A DNA stretch of 64,000 bases from Bog-756 sp963745955. GTDB taxonomy: Bacteria; Actinomycetota; Acidimicrobiia; Acidimicrobiales; RAAP-2. This document shows, in pieces, positions 54,284 through 64,000 of this stretch. Under the pieces are notes generated by a model. It worked only from the letters and a program-made list of their open reading frames with translations. It made no database searches and was not told where the DNA came from. Within the stretch, counting starts at the first letter, position 1, and every line of letters starts with the position of its first letter. The position numbers and the translations under genes are program-made. The stretch is from NCBI GenBank assembly GCA_963745955.1, contig CAVUZI010000007.1, positions 186,001-250,000 of the forward strand, given 5' to 3'.

Positions 54284-55279
54284 GTGACCATCGAAACGCA
54301 GGCGCCCGATCGAAATCTGGCCATGGAACTCGTCCGGGTTACCGAGGCGGCCGCACTGGCGGCCTCACGATGGATGGGACGGGGCGACAAGGAAGGTGCC
54401 GACGGGGCCGCGGTCAATGCCATGCGCATCGTCCTTTCGTCCATCGCCATGGACGGGGTCGTGGTCATCGGCGAGGGCGAGAAGGACCATGCGCCGATGC
54501 TCTACAACGGGGAGCGCATCGGGGACGGCACGCCTCCGAAGGCCGACATCGCCGTCGACCCCATCGACGGCACCACCCCGACGGCACTCGGTCGCGGCGG
54601 GGCGCTGGCCGTCATCGCCGTCTCCGAGCAGGGGACGATGTTCGACCCCGGGCCGTGCGTCTACATGGAGAAGCTGGCCGTCGGGCCCCGCGCCGTGGGC
54701 TGCATCGACATCACCCGGCCCATCGAGGACAACCTGAACGCGGTGGCCAAGGCCAAGGGGACCAACGTCCGTGCCCTCACTGTGGTCATCCTCGACCGGC
54801 CCCGGCACGCCGACCTCATCGCCAAGGTGCGGGAGACCGGGGCGCGGATCCGGCTGATCACCGACGGCGACGTGGCCGGTGCCATCGCCACCTCCTGGCC
54901 CGAGACCGGGGTGGACCTGCTCGTCGGCATCGGGGGGACTCCCGAAGGGGTGATAGCGGCAGCTGCCCTCAAGTCGATGGGAGGGGAGATCCAGGGCCGC
55001 CTGTGGCCCCGTGACGAGGGAGAACGCCAGGCGGCCGTCGAGGCCGGTTACGACCTCGACGCCGTCCTCACCACGGACGATCTGGTCAAGGGCGACAATT
55101 GCTTCTTCGCCGCCACCGGGATCACCGACGGCGAGCTGCTCCACGGGGTTCGCTACGACGAGTTCGGCGCCATGACCCAGTCACTCGTGATGCGGTCCAA
55201 ATCGGGCACGGTCCGGCTCATCTATGCCAAGCACCCGCTGCACAAGCTGGCCGAGTACAGCGCCATCGAATTCGGCTGA
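54284..55279 (+). CDS. glpX: Fructose-1,6-bisphosphatase, class II
   Basis: A 331-residue protein with the GlpX metal and substrate motifs: AALAASRWMGRGDKEGADGA, VVIGEGEKDHAPMLYNGER, DIAVDPIDGTTPTALGRGGA, VRALTVVILDRPRHADLI, GARIRLITDGDVAGAIATS and LLVGIGGTPEGVIAAAALKS then GDNCFFAATGITDGELLHGV. It removes the 1-phosphate of fructose-1,6-bisphosphate in gluconeogenesis. Start is GTG 54284. It diverges from murA across the GC-rich repeat. Confidence 0.94.
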   Translation: MTIETQAPDRNLAMELVRVTEAAALAASRWMGRGDKEGADGAAVNAMRIVLSSIAMDGVVVIGEGEKDHAPMLYNGERIGDGTPPKADIAVDPIDGTTPTALGRGGALAVIAVSEQGTMFDPGPCVYMEKLAVGPRAVGCIDITRPIEDNLNAVAKAKGTNVRALTVVILDRPRHADLIAKVRETGARIRLITDGDVAGAIATSWPETGVDLLVGIGGTPEGVIAAAALKSMGGEIQGRLWPRDEGERQAAVEAGYDLDAVLTTDDLVKGDNCFFAATGITDGELLHGVRYDEFGAMTQSLVMRSKSGTVRLIYAKHPLHKLAEYSAIEFG

Positions 55280-55341
55280 GCGCGAGCCGGCCCGTGGAAC
55301 GTCCGGCGTCCCGTTTGCCGGCCTCACCGTCTCCGTTCATC

Positions 55342-55497
55342 GGCCTGATCGTCGTCCGTCCCTTGGCCTGATCCTCCGTTCACGGGCCTGATCGTCCGTC
55401 CCTTGGCCTGATCGTCCGTCCCTTGGCCTGATCGTCCGTCCCTTGGCCTGATCGTCCGTCCCTTGGCCTGATCGTCCGTCCCTTGGCCTGATCGTCC
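55342..55497. repeat. 20-bp tandem repeat, 8 copies
   Basis: ggcctgatcgtccgtccctt repeats head to tail; five copies from 55385 to 55484 are identical. The first and last copies diverge. The unit is not a multiple of three, so no single frame encodes a repeat peptide. It lies between glpX and the DUF222-HNH gene. Confidence 0.95.
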
Positions 55498-55571
55498 CGT
55501 GCTCGACCTCGCCGGATGATCGTCGCCCGCCGAGAAATGACCTGTCACAACCCTGTGCTGTGATCTCTCGT

Positions 55572-56942
55572 ATGGCCACGGCAACCTCGGCGACGAACTT
55601 CACCGGAGACACCGCGACCCTTGCCGCAGCTGTCGAGGTGGTCGCCTCTTTCGTGGCCGGCTTCGAGCCGGGACGGTACTCCGCTTCCGACGCCGCGTCG
55701 CTGGTGACCCTGTTCGAGTGGGGGAAACGCCTGTGCGCTGCCGGGGAGACCCTGTCGGCATCCAGGGCCGCAGAGGGCAACGCCCACCACCTTTCCGGTC
55801 ACCGCACTCCCGATGAATGGCTGTCCTCGGTCACCGGTTCCTCCAAGGGTGAGGCCATGGGAATCCTCAAGGTCGGGGAGGCACTCTGTTCCCAGCCCGC
55901 GGTGGAAGAGGCGCTCCGGGGCGGAAAGCTCACCTCCTCGCAGGCCGCCCTTGTCACCGATGCGGTCAAGGTCAACCCGAACTGCGAGCAGGATCTGGTC
56001 AAGAAGGCCGAGCAGGACACCCTTCCGCAGCTGAAGGAGCGCTGCCTCCGGGCCAAGGCCGAGGGACGGTCGGCCAACGATGCCGCCCGCCACCGGAAGG
56101 CACTGCACGACAACCGGCGTTGCAGGACCTACACCGACGCCGAGGGTGCGTTCTGTCTCGAGGCCCACCTCACCCCCGAGGCCGGGGCCACGGTGCTTGC
56201 GGCCCTCGATTCCCAGGCCGACCTGTTCTTCAACGAAGCTCGAAGGTCGGGGCTGTTCGAGGCGGTTGACGCCTACCGGGCCGATGCCCTCTGTGTCCTG
56301 GTCACAGGCGGGGGGATCCCTGGCGAGAGGATGAACGAGCCGTCAGGTGATTCGTCGCCAGCTACAGCTGACTCTTCGCCGACGTGCGGAACGTCAACTC
56401 CCAACATCTCGATGCACATCCGGGTTGATCTCGAGGCCCTGCGGCGGGGCTCGGTCATGCCCGGTGAGATCTGCGAGATTCCCGGGGTCGGTCCCGTCTC
56501 GGTGGAGTGGGCCCGCGAGCAGCTCGGCGCGGCCCTCTGCGATCTCGTCATCACCGACGGCGTGGATGTGAGCACAGTGGTCCGATTGGGCCGGTACATT
56601 CCTGCGCCGCTGATGACCGCCATTTTGGAGCGGGACCCTCACTGTGTGGTGCCCGGCTGCAACAAGCGCTTGGGCCTGGAGTTTGACCACTGGCAGGTCT
56701 CCTACGCCGAAGGGGGCGAGATGTCCTACGACAACATCGCCCGCCTCTGCAGCGACCATCACTACCAGAGGACCCATCAGAGTTTCGTCCTGTCCCGAAC
56801 TGCGGGCAAGTGGTGCTGGGACCCGCCCGACCACCCCCCTGGTCGCGTCCGGAAGAAGCGCTCCAAGCGACTCAGGCAAGGCCGGCCCGATGTGAGGGCC
56901 CGCGCCCGATCCGACCCACCGTTGTTCGCCGACGACGGGTGA
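55572..56942 (+). CDS. DUF222 / HNH endonuclease-domain protein
   Basis: A 456-residue protein of the mycobacterial 13E12-like family. Residues 1-340 are the DUF222 helical domain (AEGNAHHLSGHRTPDEWLSS, SSKGEAMGILKVGEALCSQP, RGGKLTSSQAALVTDAVKVN, THSTVVRLGRYIPAP-type region near 325-335). Residues 355-405 are an HNH nuclease module: HCVVPGCNKRLGLEFDHWQV, SYAEGGEMSYDNIARLCSDH, HYQRTH, with D-H, N and H-H in the usual order. The tail is basic. Such genes occur in many copies in actinobacteria and are proposed mobile or homing-type elements. ATG 55572; a GTG at 55560 is in frame. Confidence 0.88.
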   Translation: MATATSATNFTGDTATLAAAVEVVASFVAGFEPGRYSASDAASLVTLFEWGKRLCAAGETLSASRAAEGNAHHLSGHRTPDEWLSSVTGSSKGEAMGILKVGEALCSQPAVEEALRGGKLTSSQAALVTDAVKVNPNCEQDLVKKAEQDTLPQLKERCLRAKAEGRSANDAARHRKALHDNRRCRTYTDAEGAFCLEAHLTPEAGATVLAALDSQADLFFNEARRSGLFEAVDAYRADALCVLVTGGGIPGERMNEPSGDSSPATADSSPTCGTSTPNISMHIRVDLEALRRGSVMPGEICEIPGVGPVSVEWAREQLGAALCDLVITDGVDVSTVVRLGRYIPAPLMTAILERDPHCVVPGCNKRLGLEFDHWQVSYAEGGEMSYDNIARLCSDHHYQRTHQSFVLSRTAGKWCWDPPDHPPGRVRKKRSKRLRQGRPDVRARARSDPPLFADDG

Positions 56943-57210
56943 GGCTTTTGCGACGCCCAACGATCGGCCGCGCCACGGGACCCGTCGATCCTCCCTCTTC
57001 AGGGACGATCACTGCCGTTGTGCTGGGCTGCCAACCGGTCTGATCGGCTCCGGCAGGTGGGCCGGACGGCACGGGTCACACCGGCGGCGCCGAACATGGT
57101 GGCGATCAGACCGACAGTGATCGGGCCCTGAAGGCCCTGACCATCCTCCGGATGGTGCAGAGTCCTCCGGAAGGTGCACAGCCAGCCCGCCAGCCCGCCA
57201 GCCCGCCCGG

Positions 57211-57744
57211 TCAGGCGCCGGCGCCGGCCCCCGCGACCCCGGCCGACTCATCGGTCGCCTCGAGGCGAACCTGGGCGCGAAGCAGGGCCGCCTCGGCCTC
57301 GATCAGGTCGTGGTCGGGTTCCTCCCCCTCAGCGGACCCTGTGCCCGCCCCCCGACCGCCGGCCCCGGCGAGCTCGGCCACCCGCGCCTCGGCCCCGTCG
57401 AGGGCGGTCCGGGCCCGGTCGACATCGATCTCGCCGGCCAGCTCGGCCACGCCGATCAGCATGGTGACCCGGGTCCCGGCTGCGGCCGGACCGGCCGCAA
57501 CGTCGTCGGTGCCACCTTGTTCGACCTGGACGAACCCGCCGTGCACGGCCACCCGTTCCACCTCGGCGTCGGCCCGCACGACCCGGACGACGCCCGGCTC
57601 GACGGTGCCCACCAGCGGGGTGTGCCCGGCCAGGAAGGTGACGTCGCCCTCCCGGGTGCGCAGGATCACCTCGGTGGCCGAGCCGGTGACCAGGATGCGC
57701 TCCGGTGTCACCAACTCGATGGCGAACTGGTCCTCGTCAGCCAC
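57211..57744 (-). CDS. atpC: ATP synthase F1 epsilon subunit
   Basis: A 177-residue protein: FAIELVTPERILVTGSATEV, LRTREGDVTFLAGHTPLVGT, VEPGVVRVVRADAEVERVAV and HGGFVQVEQGGTDDVAAGP. This is the N-terminal beta sandwich of epsilon. The C-terminal helices have a Gly/Ala-rich insertion (LAGAGGRGAGTGSAEGEEPD), making it longer than the usual 130-140 residues. Last gene of the operon, 18 bp after atpD. Confidence 0.9.
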   Translation of the reverse strand: MADEDQFAIELVTPERILVTGSATEVILRTREGDVTFLAGHTPLVGTVEPGVVRVVRADAEVERVAVHGGFVQVEQGGTDDVAAGPAAAGTRVTMLIGVAELAGEIDVDRARTALDGAEARVAELAGAGGRGAGTGSAEGEEPDHDLIEAEAALLRAQVRLEATDESAGVAGAGAGA

Positions 57745-57762
57745 GATGCGCTCCGGCCCCGG

Positions 57763-59211
<1,449 letters not shown>

Positions 59212-59311
59212 GGGCGCTGGGCTTCCTTTGGTTCGTCAGCTGGTGAGTACTGTCCGGCGGAGCGTCGGTGAGGAGCGCGGTCCGGCGGTGTGGTGGGTTG
59301 GGATCACGGGT

Positions 59312-60259
59312 TCAGACCTTGGTCTCGATGATCAGTCCGCGCTCGTCCGTCTCGGACCCGGCCCGCAGGGCCTCGGCCCCACCGACGATCTCCATGATCT
59401 CGGTGGTGATGGTGTCCTGGCGGGCCCGGTTCATGATCCGCGAGTACTTGGTGATCAGCTCGCCGGCGTTCTCGGTGGCCGCGGCCATGGCCCGCTGGCG
59501 CGACGTGACCTCCGACGCCGCCGCCTCGAGCAGGGCGGCGAAGATCTCCGTCTCGGCCGCCCGCGGAGCCAGCGTCTCGAGGAGGATGGCGGCGTCGGGC
59601 TCGAACTCGGTGTAGCCGAACGGCCCCTCGGGCGCCTCGGCCACCTCCTCGTCGTCGGCCGCCTGGCGCGGATCGATCAGGGGGAGGAGCTGGCGCACCT
59701 CGACCCGCTGGGACCCGGCCGACAGGAAGCGGGTGGACACCACCACCACCTGGTCGACCTCCCCGTCCACGAACGGGGTGAGCACGGCGCCGGCCACGGC
59801 GCGGGCGTCGGTGAAGGTCGGTCGTTCGCTGATCCCGGTGAACGACCGCTCCACCGCCTGGCCGCGGAAGCGGAAGTAACCCTGCGCCTTCTTGCCCACC
59901 GTGAACAACCGGTACTCGACGCCGGCCGGCGCACCGGCCTCGATCAGCCGCTCGGTGGCCCGCAGCACCGACGTGTTGTAGGCGCCGCACAGGCCGCGGT
60001 CGGCCACCACGGCCAGGACGGCGACCTTGCCGATCGTCTCCGGCGTCCCGAGCAGTCGGCCGGCGGCGACGGGATCGCCCAGCGCCGTCTCCAGCACGAT
60101 GCGGGCCATGCCCCGCTGGTAGGGCTTGGCCGAGGCGATCCGGCCCTGGGCGCGGACGATCTGTGACGCGGCGATCAGCTCCATCGCCTTGGTGATCTTC
60201 TTGGTCGACTGGATGCTCTTGATCCGCCGACGGAGTACGCGCTCCTGACCGCCGGCCAC
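59312..60259 (-). CDS. atpG: ATP synthase F1 gamma subunit
   Basis: A 315-residue rotor stalk subunit from GTG 60259: VLRRRIKSIQSTKKITKAME, LIAASQIVRAQGRIASAKPY at the N-terminal helix, VVADRGLCGAYNTSVLRATE in the Rossmann part, and the C-terminal helix MAAATENAGELITKYSRIMN, RARQDTITTEIMEIVGGAEA. Its start is two bases from the atpA stop. Confidence 0.95.
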   Translation of the reverse strand: MAGGQERVLRRRIKSIQSTKKITKAMELIAASQIVRAQGRIASAKPYQRGMARIVLETALGDPVAAGRLLGTPETIGKVAVLAVVADRGLCGAYNTSVLRATERLIEAGAPAGVEYRLFTVGKKAQGYFRFRGQAVERSFTGISERPTFTDARAVAGAVLTPFVDGEVDQVVVVSTRFLSAGSQRVEVRQLLPLIDPRQAADDEEVAEAPEGPFGYTEFEPDAAILLETLAPRAAETEIFAALLEAAASEVTSRQRAMAAATENAGELITKYSRIMNRARQDTITTEIMEIVGGAEALRAGSETDERGLIIETKV

Positions 60260-60261
60260 GG

Positions 60262-61785
60262 TCAGTCGCCCTTCCCGCCGCCGAAGACCTCGCCGAAGGA
60301 GCGGAGGGCGGTCTCCAGCTTGTCCCCCTCGGGCAGCTTCCCGGTGCTCCGGATGTCCTCGAGGAGGTCGGCATGGCTGGCCCGGAAATACGCCCGCACC
60401 TCGAACTCGTAGCGCTGCACCTCCGAGACGGGGATGTCGTCGACGAAGCCCTCGGAGCCGGCGAAGATGATCAGCACCTGCTCCTCCACCGGCACGGGCG
60501 CGTTGAGACCCTGCTTGAGCAGCTCGGTGAGCCGGTAGCCGCGGTCGAGCTGGGCCTGGGACACCTTGTCGAGCTCGGAGCCGAAGGTGGCGAAGGCCTC
60601 GAGCTCGCGGAACTGGGCCAGGTCGAGCTTGAGGGTGCCCGACACCGCCTTCATGGCCTTGATCTGGGCCGCACTCCCGACCCGGCTGACCGAGATGCCG
60701 ACGTTGATGGCCGGGCGGACCCCGGCGTAGAAGAGATCGCTCTCGAGGTACACCTGGCCGTCGGTGATCGAGATCACGTTGGTCGGGATGTAGGCGGACA
60801 CGTCGCCCGCCTTCGTCTCGATGATCGGCAGGGCGGTGAACGAACCCCCGCCTTCGGCGTCGGACAGCTTGGCCGAACGCTCGAGCAACCGGCTGTGCAG
60901 GTAGAAGACGTCGCCCGGGTAGGCCTCGCGGCCCGGAGGGCGGCGGAGCAGCAGCGACATCTGGCGGTAGGCCTCGGCCTGCTTGGACAGATCGTCGTAG
61001 ACGATGAGGGCGTGCTCGCCGTTCTCCATCCAGTGCTGGCCCATGGCGCAACCGGCATAGGGGGCGAGGTACTTGAACGGGGCCGGGTCGGCCGCGCCGG
61101 CCAGGACCACCACCGTGTACTCGAGGGCGCCGTAACGCTCGAAGGTGGCCACCGTCTGGGCCACCGACGACTCCTTCTGACCGATGGCCACGTAGATGCA
61201 CTTCACCCCGAGGCCCTTCTGGTTGAGGATGGTGTCGACGGCCACCGTGGTCTTGCCCGTCTTGCGGTCGCCGATGATCAGCTCACGCTGGCCGCGCCCG
61301 ATGGGGGTCATGGCGTCGATGGCCTTGATGCCGGTCTGCAGCGGTTCGAACACCGGCTGGCGCTTCACGATGCCGGGGGCCTGGACCTCGAGCCGGCGGG
61401 TGCTGTCGGTGGCGATCGGGCCCTTTCCGTCCACCGGCTCGCCCAGGGCGTTGACCACCCGGCCGAGCAGGGCGTCGCCGACCCGCACCGAGAGGATCCG
61501 CCCGGTGGCCTTGACCAGCTGCTCCTCCTCCAGGCCGGTGTCCTCGCCCAGGATGACGGCGCCGATGGTCTCCTCGTCGAGGTTGAGAGCCAGTCCCTCG
61601 GTGCCGTCGGCGAACTCGAGGATCTCGTTCACCGCCGCGCCGGGCAGTCCGGTGACCCGGGCGATGCCGTCACCGACCTCGACGATGCGGCCGACCTGCT
61701 CGGTTCCCACTTCGGGCGTGTAGTCGTCGACGTACCGCTCGAGGGCGGAGGTGATCTCGTCGGCGGTGATGGTCAACTCAGTCAT
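60262..61785 (-). CDS. atpA: ATP synthase F1 alpha subunit
   Basis: A 507-residue subunit: VGRIVEVGDGIARVTGLPGA, GQRELIIGDRKTGKTTVAVD (non-catalytic P-loop), CIYVAIGQKESSVAQTVATF, GEHALIVYDDLSKQAEAYRQ, LSLLLRRPPGREAYPGDVFY and VGISVSRVGSAAQIKAMKAV. The ATG overlaps the atpH stop (ATGACTGA). Confidence 0.97.
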   Translation of the reverse strand: MTELTITADEITSALERYVDDYTPEVGTEQVGRIVEVGDGIARVTGLPGAAVNEILEFADGTEGLALNLDEETIGAVILGEDTGLEEEQLVKATGRILSVRVGDALLGRVVNALGEPVDGKGPIATDSTRRLEVQAPGIVKRQPVFEPLQTGIKAIDAMTPIGRGQRELIIGDRKTGKTTVAVDTILNQKGLGVKCIYVAIGQKESSVAQTVATFERYGALEYTVVVLAGAADPAPFKYLAPYAGCAMGQHWMENGEHALIVYDDLSKQAEAYRQMSLLLRRPPGREAYPGDVFYLHSRLLERSAKLSDAEGGGSFTALPIIETKAGDVSAYIPTNVISITDGQVYLESDLFYAGVRPAINVGISVSRVGSAAQIKAMKAVSGTLKLDLAQFRELEAFATFGSELDKVSQAQLDRGYRLTELLKQGLNAPVPVEEQVLIIFAGSEGFVDDIPVSEVQRYEFEVRAYFRASHADLLEDIRSTGKLPEGDKLETALRSFGEVFGGGKGD

Positions 61786-62722
61786 CGGTTGTTTTCCTTG
61801 CTTGTGGCGTTTGGTAGGCCGCCTCGGAGACGAGGAGGTGCTCCTTCAGTTCATCGAGCCGGTGGCGGGTGCTGCTGTCGACCAGGAGGTCGCCGACCTG
61901 CACCACCACGCCACCCAGCAGCGCGGGATCGATGGTCACCTGCAGGTCGACCGGGTTGCCGGTCAGGTGGGCCAGGGCATCGCTCAGCGACCGGCGCTGG
62001 GACTCGTCGACCTCGTGGGCCGCCTGCACCCGCGCCACCCGCCATCCGCGGGCCCGGGCCGCGTCCTCCACCAGGGCGTCGAGCGTGGAGACGATGTCGC
62101 GGGCCCGTCCGCCGCGCACCGCGTAGGCGGCCAGCCGGAGGGTGGCCGGCAGGACCTGGGTGCCGAGCAGCTGGGCGATCACCTGCTGGCGCACGTGCAC
62201 GGGCAGGTCGCGATCGCCGAGGGCACCGCGCAGCCGTCGGTTGGCCTCCACCGTGCGGGCGAACCGGAACAGCTGGTCCTCGATCTCCTCGAGCTCGGCG
62301 ATGGTCACCGTCTCGAAGACGGCGGCGGCATAGCCCGACACCCGGTTGCGCGAGCCCATCCGTCCGAGCACCTCTTCGGCTTCCGGCTCCTCTGACGGGA
62401 CCGGTTCGCGCCCGGCCGCGTGGGTCAGCCGGGATGCCAGCCAGTGGAACGAGGCGGTGAGCTCGCCGGCCGGGACCACGGTGACGGCCTGGTGGACGAG
62501 GCTGCGCACCTCGGGCCTGACCTTCCCCTCCAGCAGGTGGTCGAGGAGCGCCCGGCGCGCTGCGACCGGCACCGAACCGTCGTTGACGGCCAGGGTCAGC
62601 TGCGTGTTGCCATCGACGAGGTCGGCCACCGCAGCCAGCTCCGAGCCGGCGTCGGCCAGCCCGTCGGTGGCGGCCAACGACTCCTCCATCGCAGCCAGAT
62701 AGCCCTGGAGGGCTGGGTTCAC
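61778..62722 (-). CDS. atpH: ATP synthase delta subunit, with a duplicated N-terminal part
   Basis: A 314-residue protein, nearly twice the usual 180. The C-terminal part is a normal delta: RVSGYAAAVFETVTIAELEE (Y-A-A-A-V/L-F), LFRFARTVEANRRLRGALGD, AARARGWRVARVQAAHEVDE, LAHLTGNPVDLQVTIDPALL and GGVVVQVGDLLVDSSTRHRL. The first 110 residues (LQGYLAAMEESLAATDGLAD, LAAVADLVDGNTQLTLAVND, ARRALLDHLLEGKVRPEVRS) look like a second copy of the delta N-terminal helical domain. Starts and stops overlap both neighbours. Confidence 0.9.
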   Translation of the reverse strand: MNPALQGYLAAMEESLAATDGLADAGSELAAVADLVDGNTQLTLAVNDGSVPVAARRALLDHLLEGKVRPEVRSLVHQAVTVVPAGELTASFHWLASRLTHAAGREPVPSEEPEAEEVLGRMGSRNRVSGYAAAVFETVTIAELEEIEDQLFRFARTVEANRRLRGALGDRDLPVHVRQQVIAQLLGTQVLPATLRLAAYAVRGGRARDIVSTLDALVEDAARARGWRVARVQAAHEVDESQRRSLSDALAHLTGNPVDLQVTIDPALLGGVVVQVGDLLVDSSTRHRLDELKEHLLVSEAAYQTPQARKTTDD

Positions 62723-63252
62723 TGGCCACTCCTCGCGCCGGCGCCGGCGGTCTCCGCCCGGACCGCGGCGATGGCCTCGTCGATGAGGTCCTGGTGGTCG
62801 GCGGCCTGGATCTCGCGGCCGATGACCCGTTCGGCGGCGGCGAGGACGATCTCGCCCACGCGCGCCGTCGCCTCCTCGACGGCCGCCTGCCGGGCGATGA
62901 CCACCTCGGCATCGGCGGCCTGCACGATCCGGTCGTGGATGGCCTGGGCGTCGGCCTCGGCCTTGAGCTTGGCCTGGTCGGCCGCAGTCGCCGCCCGGGA
63001 GACGATCTCGCGAGCCTGGGCCCGCGCCTCCTCGAGGAGGGCCCGCCGCTCGGTGTCCGCCTCCTCGGCGTCCGCCTTGGCCTTGTCGGCGGCTTCGAGC
63101 TCGCCGCGGATCTGCTCCTGGCGCTCGGTCAGCATCTTGTCCAGGATCGGCACGACCTTCTTGCCGATGAACCCCAGCACGAGGATGAAGGCGAGCAGCA
63201 CGACGATGAACGTCCCGTTGGGGACCAAGAAGTTACTGGTGGCAAGAGTCAT
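62719..63252 (-). CDS. atpF: ATP synthase F0 b subunit
   Basis: A 177-residue stator subunit: one membrane helix (GTFIVVLLAFILVLGFIGKK) then a long charged coiled coil (LTERQEQIRGELEAADKAKA, LEEARAQAREIVSRAATAAD, VGEIVLAAAERVIGREIQAA). ATG 63252 is preferred over the ATG at 63261 because aagg lies at a workable distance only for the former. Its stop overlaps the atpH start (ATGA). Confidence 0.93.
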   Translation of the reverse strand: MTLATSNFLVPNGTFIVVLLAFILVLGFIGKKVVPILDKMLTERQEQIRGELEAADKAKADAEEADTERRALLEEARAQAREIVSRAATAADQAKLKAEADAQAIHDRIVQAADAEVVIARQAAVEEATARVGEIVLAAAERVIGREIQAADHQDLIDEAIAAVRAETAGAGARSGQ

Positions 63253-63288
63253 GGTCGTCATCCTTGGTTTGTGGTTCGGAGGGCTCCG

Positions 63289-63360
63289 CGGGCCGGCCGG
63301 GTGCGGACCGGACTCGTGCGGGCCGGCCGGGTGCGGACCGGACTCGTGCGGGCCGGCCCG
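63289..63360. repeat. 30-bp tandem repeat inside the ATP synthase operon
   Basis: Two identical 30-bp units (cgggccggccgggtgcggac plus cggactcgtg) at 63289 and 63319 and a partial third, in the 183-bp gap between atpE and atpF. The gccggcc core can form hairpins in mRNA, which might affect relative expression of c and b subunits. Confidence 0.92.
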
Positions 63361-63435
63361 GTCAAGGCCGCATCGGTGCGGGTCGCACCGGTCGATGCGG
63401 GTGGTCGGACGGGGCCGCCCTTCGACACGGTGGTA

Positions 63436-63696
63436 CTACTTCCCGAGTGAGAAGACGAAGAGGGCGGCGAAGACGAGGTTGATGAAGTACGCCGCCTCGC
63501 AGAGACCGACGGTCAGGAACATGATCGTGGTCAAGCGGCCCTGCGCCTCAGGTTGACGGGCGATGCCGGCAATCGTCTGGCTACCGGCCAGGCCGTCGCC
63601 CACAGACGCGCCGACCGCGCCGCCGCCCAGCGCCAGGCCGGCGCCGACGAAGGCACCGGCCATCTTCACCGCGTCGGCCATTGAGGTGTCTGCCAT
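63436..63696 (-). CDS. atpE: ATP synthase F0 c subunit
   Basis: An 86-residue proteolipid with two membrane helices: MAGAFVGAGLALGGGAVGAS, then the polar loop GIARQPEAQGRLTTIMFLTV (R-Q-P), then GLCEAAYFINLVFAALFVFS with the ion-binding Glu in LCEAAY. A strong ribosome site (aaaggag) precedes ATG 63696. Nothing indicates sodium specificity; proton use is assumed. Confidence 0.96.
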   Translation of the reverse strand: MADTSMADAVKMAGAFVGAGLALGGGAVGASVGDGLAGSQTIAGIARQPEAQGRLTTIMFLTVGLCEAAYFINLVFAALFVFSLGK

Positions 63697-63730
63697 TGGA
63701 ACTTCTCCTTTGTGGGGGTTGTCGTTGAGA

Positions 63731-64000
63731 TCAGGCGTTGATGACGGCGCCGGACTTCTGGTGAGCCTCGTCCGGGGCCATGGCGGTATCGAAGTACAAC
63801 AAGGTGAGCAGGGTGAAGATGAAGGCCTGGATGGCTCCGATCCCCATGTCGAACAGCTTCCACACCACGGTGAAGGGAACGGACAGGACGGCGCCGATGG
63901 GAGCCGGGCCGAGCTTCCAGATGACCAGCGCGGCCAGCAGCGAGAGCATGAGGCCACCGGCGAAGAGGTTGCCGAAGAGACGGAGCGTCAGGGTGACCGG
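63731..64000 (-). CDS. atpB: ATP synthase F0 a subunit, C-terminal part (runs off the right edge)
   Basis: The last 89 residues: VTLTLRLFGNLFAGGLMLSL with the essential Arg of the proton channel (LRLFGN), APIGAVLSVPFTVVWKLFDM and GIGAIQAFIFTLLTLLYFDT. First gene of the operon in the usual a-c-b-delta order. The start lies beyond the window. Confidence 0.95.
   Translation of the reverse strand, partial: PVTLTLRLFGNLFAGGLMLSLLAALVIWKLGPAPIGAVLSVPFTVVWKLFDMGIGAIQAFIFTLLTLLYFDTAMAPDEAHQKSGAVINA

Noticed and set aside
53878..54468. Extended N-terminus for MurA in the open frame up to 54468
   Set aside because: The added 197 residues are PGPGH repeats from the GC-rich array and have no counterpart in MurA; GTG 53877 gives the family start.
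55342..55497. The 20-bp array as a CRISPR
   Set aside because: Copies are directly adjacent with no spacers and no cas genes are nearby.

Overview
High-GC actinobacterial chromosome, most likely an uncultured member of the Acidimicrobiia. The inference rests on GTG-rich starts, mycothiol-dependent isomerase-like genes, F420-type proteins (a deazaflavin-dependent nitroreductase and an FrhB-like subunit), DUF222-HNH and TreS genes, and a secreted GYWLVASDGGVFAFG-repeat protein of a kind common in that class. No rRNA, tRNA or CRISPR array was recognised.

Layout. 1-8 kb: membrane proteins (DUF2079-like, chromate transporter, VC0807-like), an MDR oxidoreductase, PRC-barrel, HIT-like, acetyltransferase and GYD proteins. 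8-25 kb: accessory genes (alpha/beta hydrolases, an ECF sigma factor with its YciI/DGPF partner, DUF6578-HTH, VOC, a lipoprotein, a nitrilase-like hydrolase, GH16, a secreted repeat protein, a cNMP-binding protein) mixed with gene remnants and poorly coding gaps. 25-35.5 kb: a mobile-element zone. An ISAzo13-like element (25631-26899, TTA target duplication) splits a secreted-protein gene, an IS21-family element (32399-35004) splits a YczE-like gene, and small zinc-ribbon and HTH genes lie between. 35.5-37.7 kb: a large secreted RCC1-type repeat protein. 38.6-48 kb: ychF, EthD and CMD proteins, then a sulfur-assimilation block transcribed leftwards: cysH, a siroheme sulfite/nitrite reductase and an FrhB/ferredoxin protein with touching or overlapping ends. 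A siroheme-synthesis dehydrogenase and a P450 diverge from it. 48.7-55.3 kb: galT, treS, meaB, murA, glpX. 55.5-64 kb: a DUF222-HNH protein and the complete F-type ATP synthase operon apart from the truncated atpB (atpB-E-F-H-A-G-D-C, leftwards).

Two general points. First, many genes, including housekeeping ones (ychF, cysteine pathway, P450, istA/istB), are broken by single-base indels that restore a good protein when corrected. This looks like residual long-read or MAG assembly error more than gene decay, so entries marked frameshifted should be read as probably intact genes. Second, short tandem repeats with 17-30 bp units are unusually frequent between genes, including inside the ATP synthase operon.

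The most interesting candidate system is the ATGA-coupled pair of a siroheme reductase and an FrhB-type (F420H2-oxidising family) ferredoxin protein next to cysH. It looks like a two-gene version of the F420-dependent sulfite reductase (Fsr) known as a fusion protein in methanogens.
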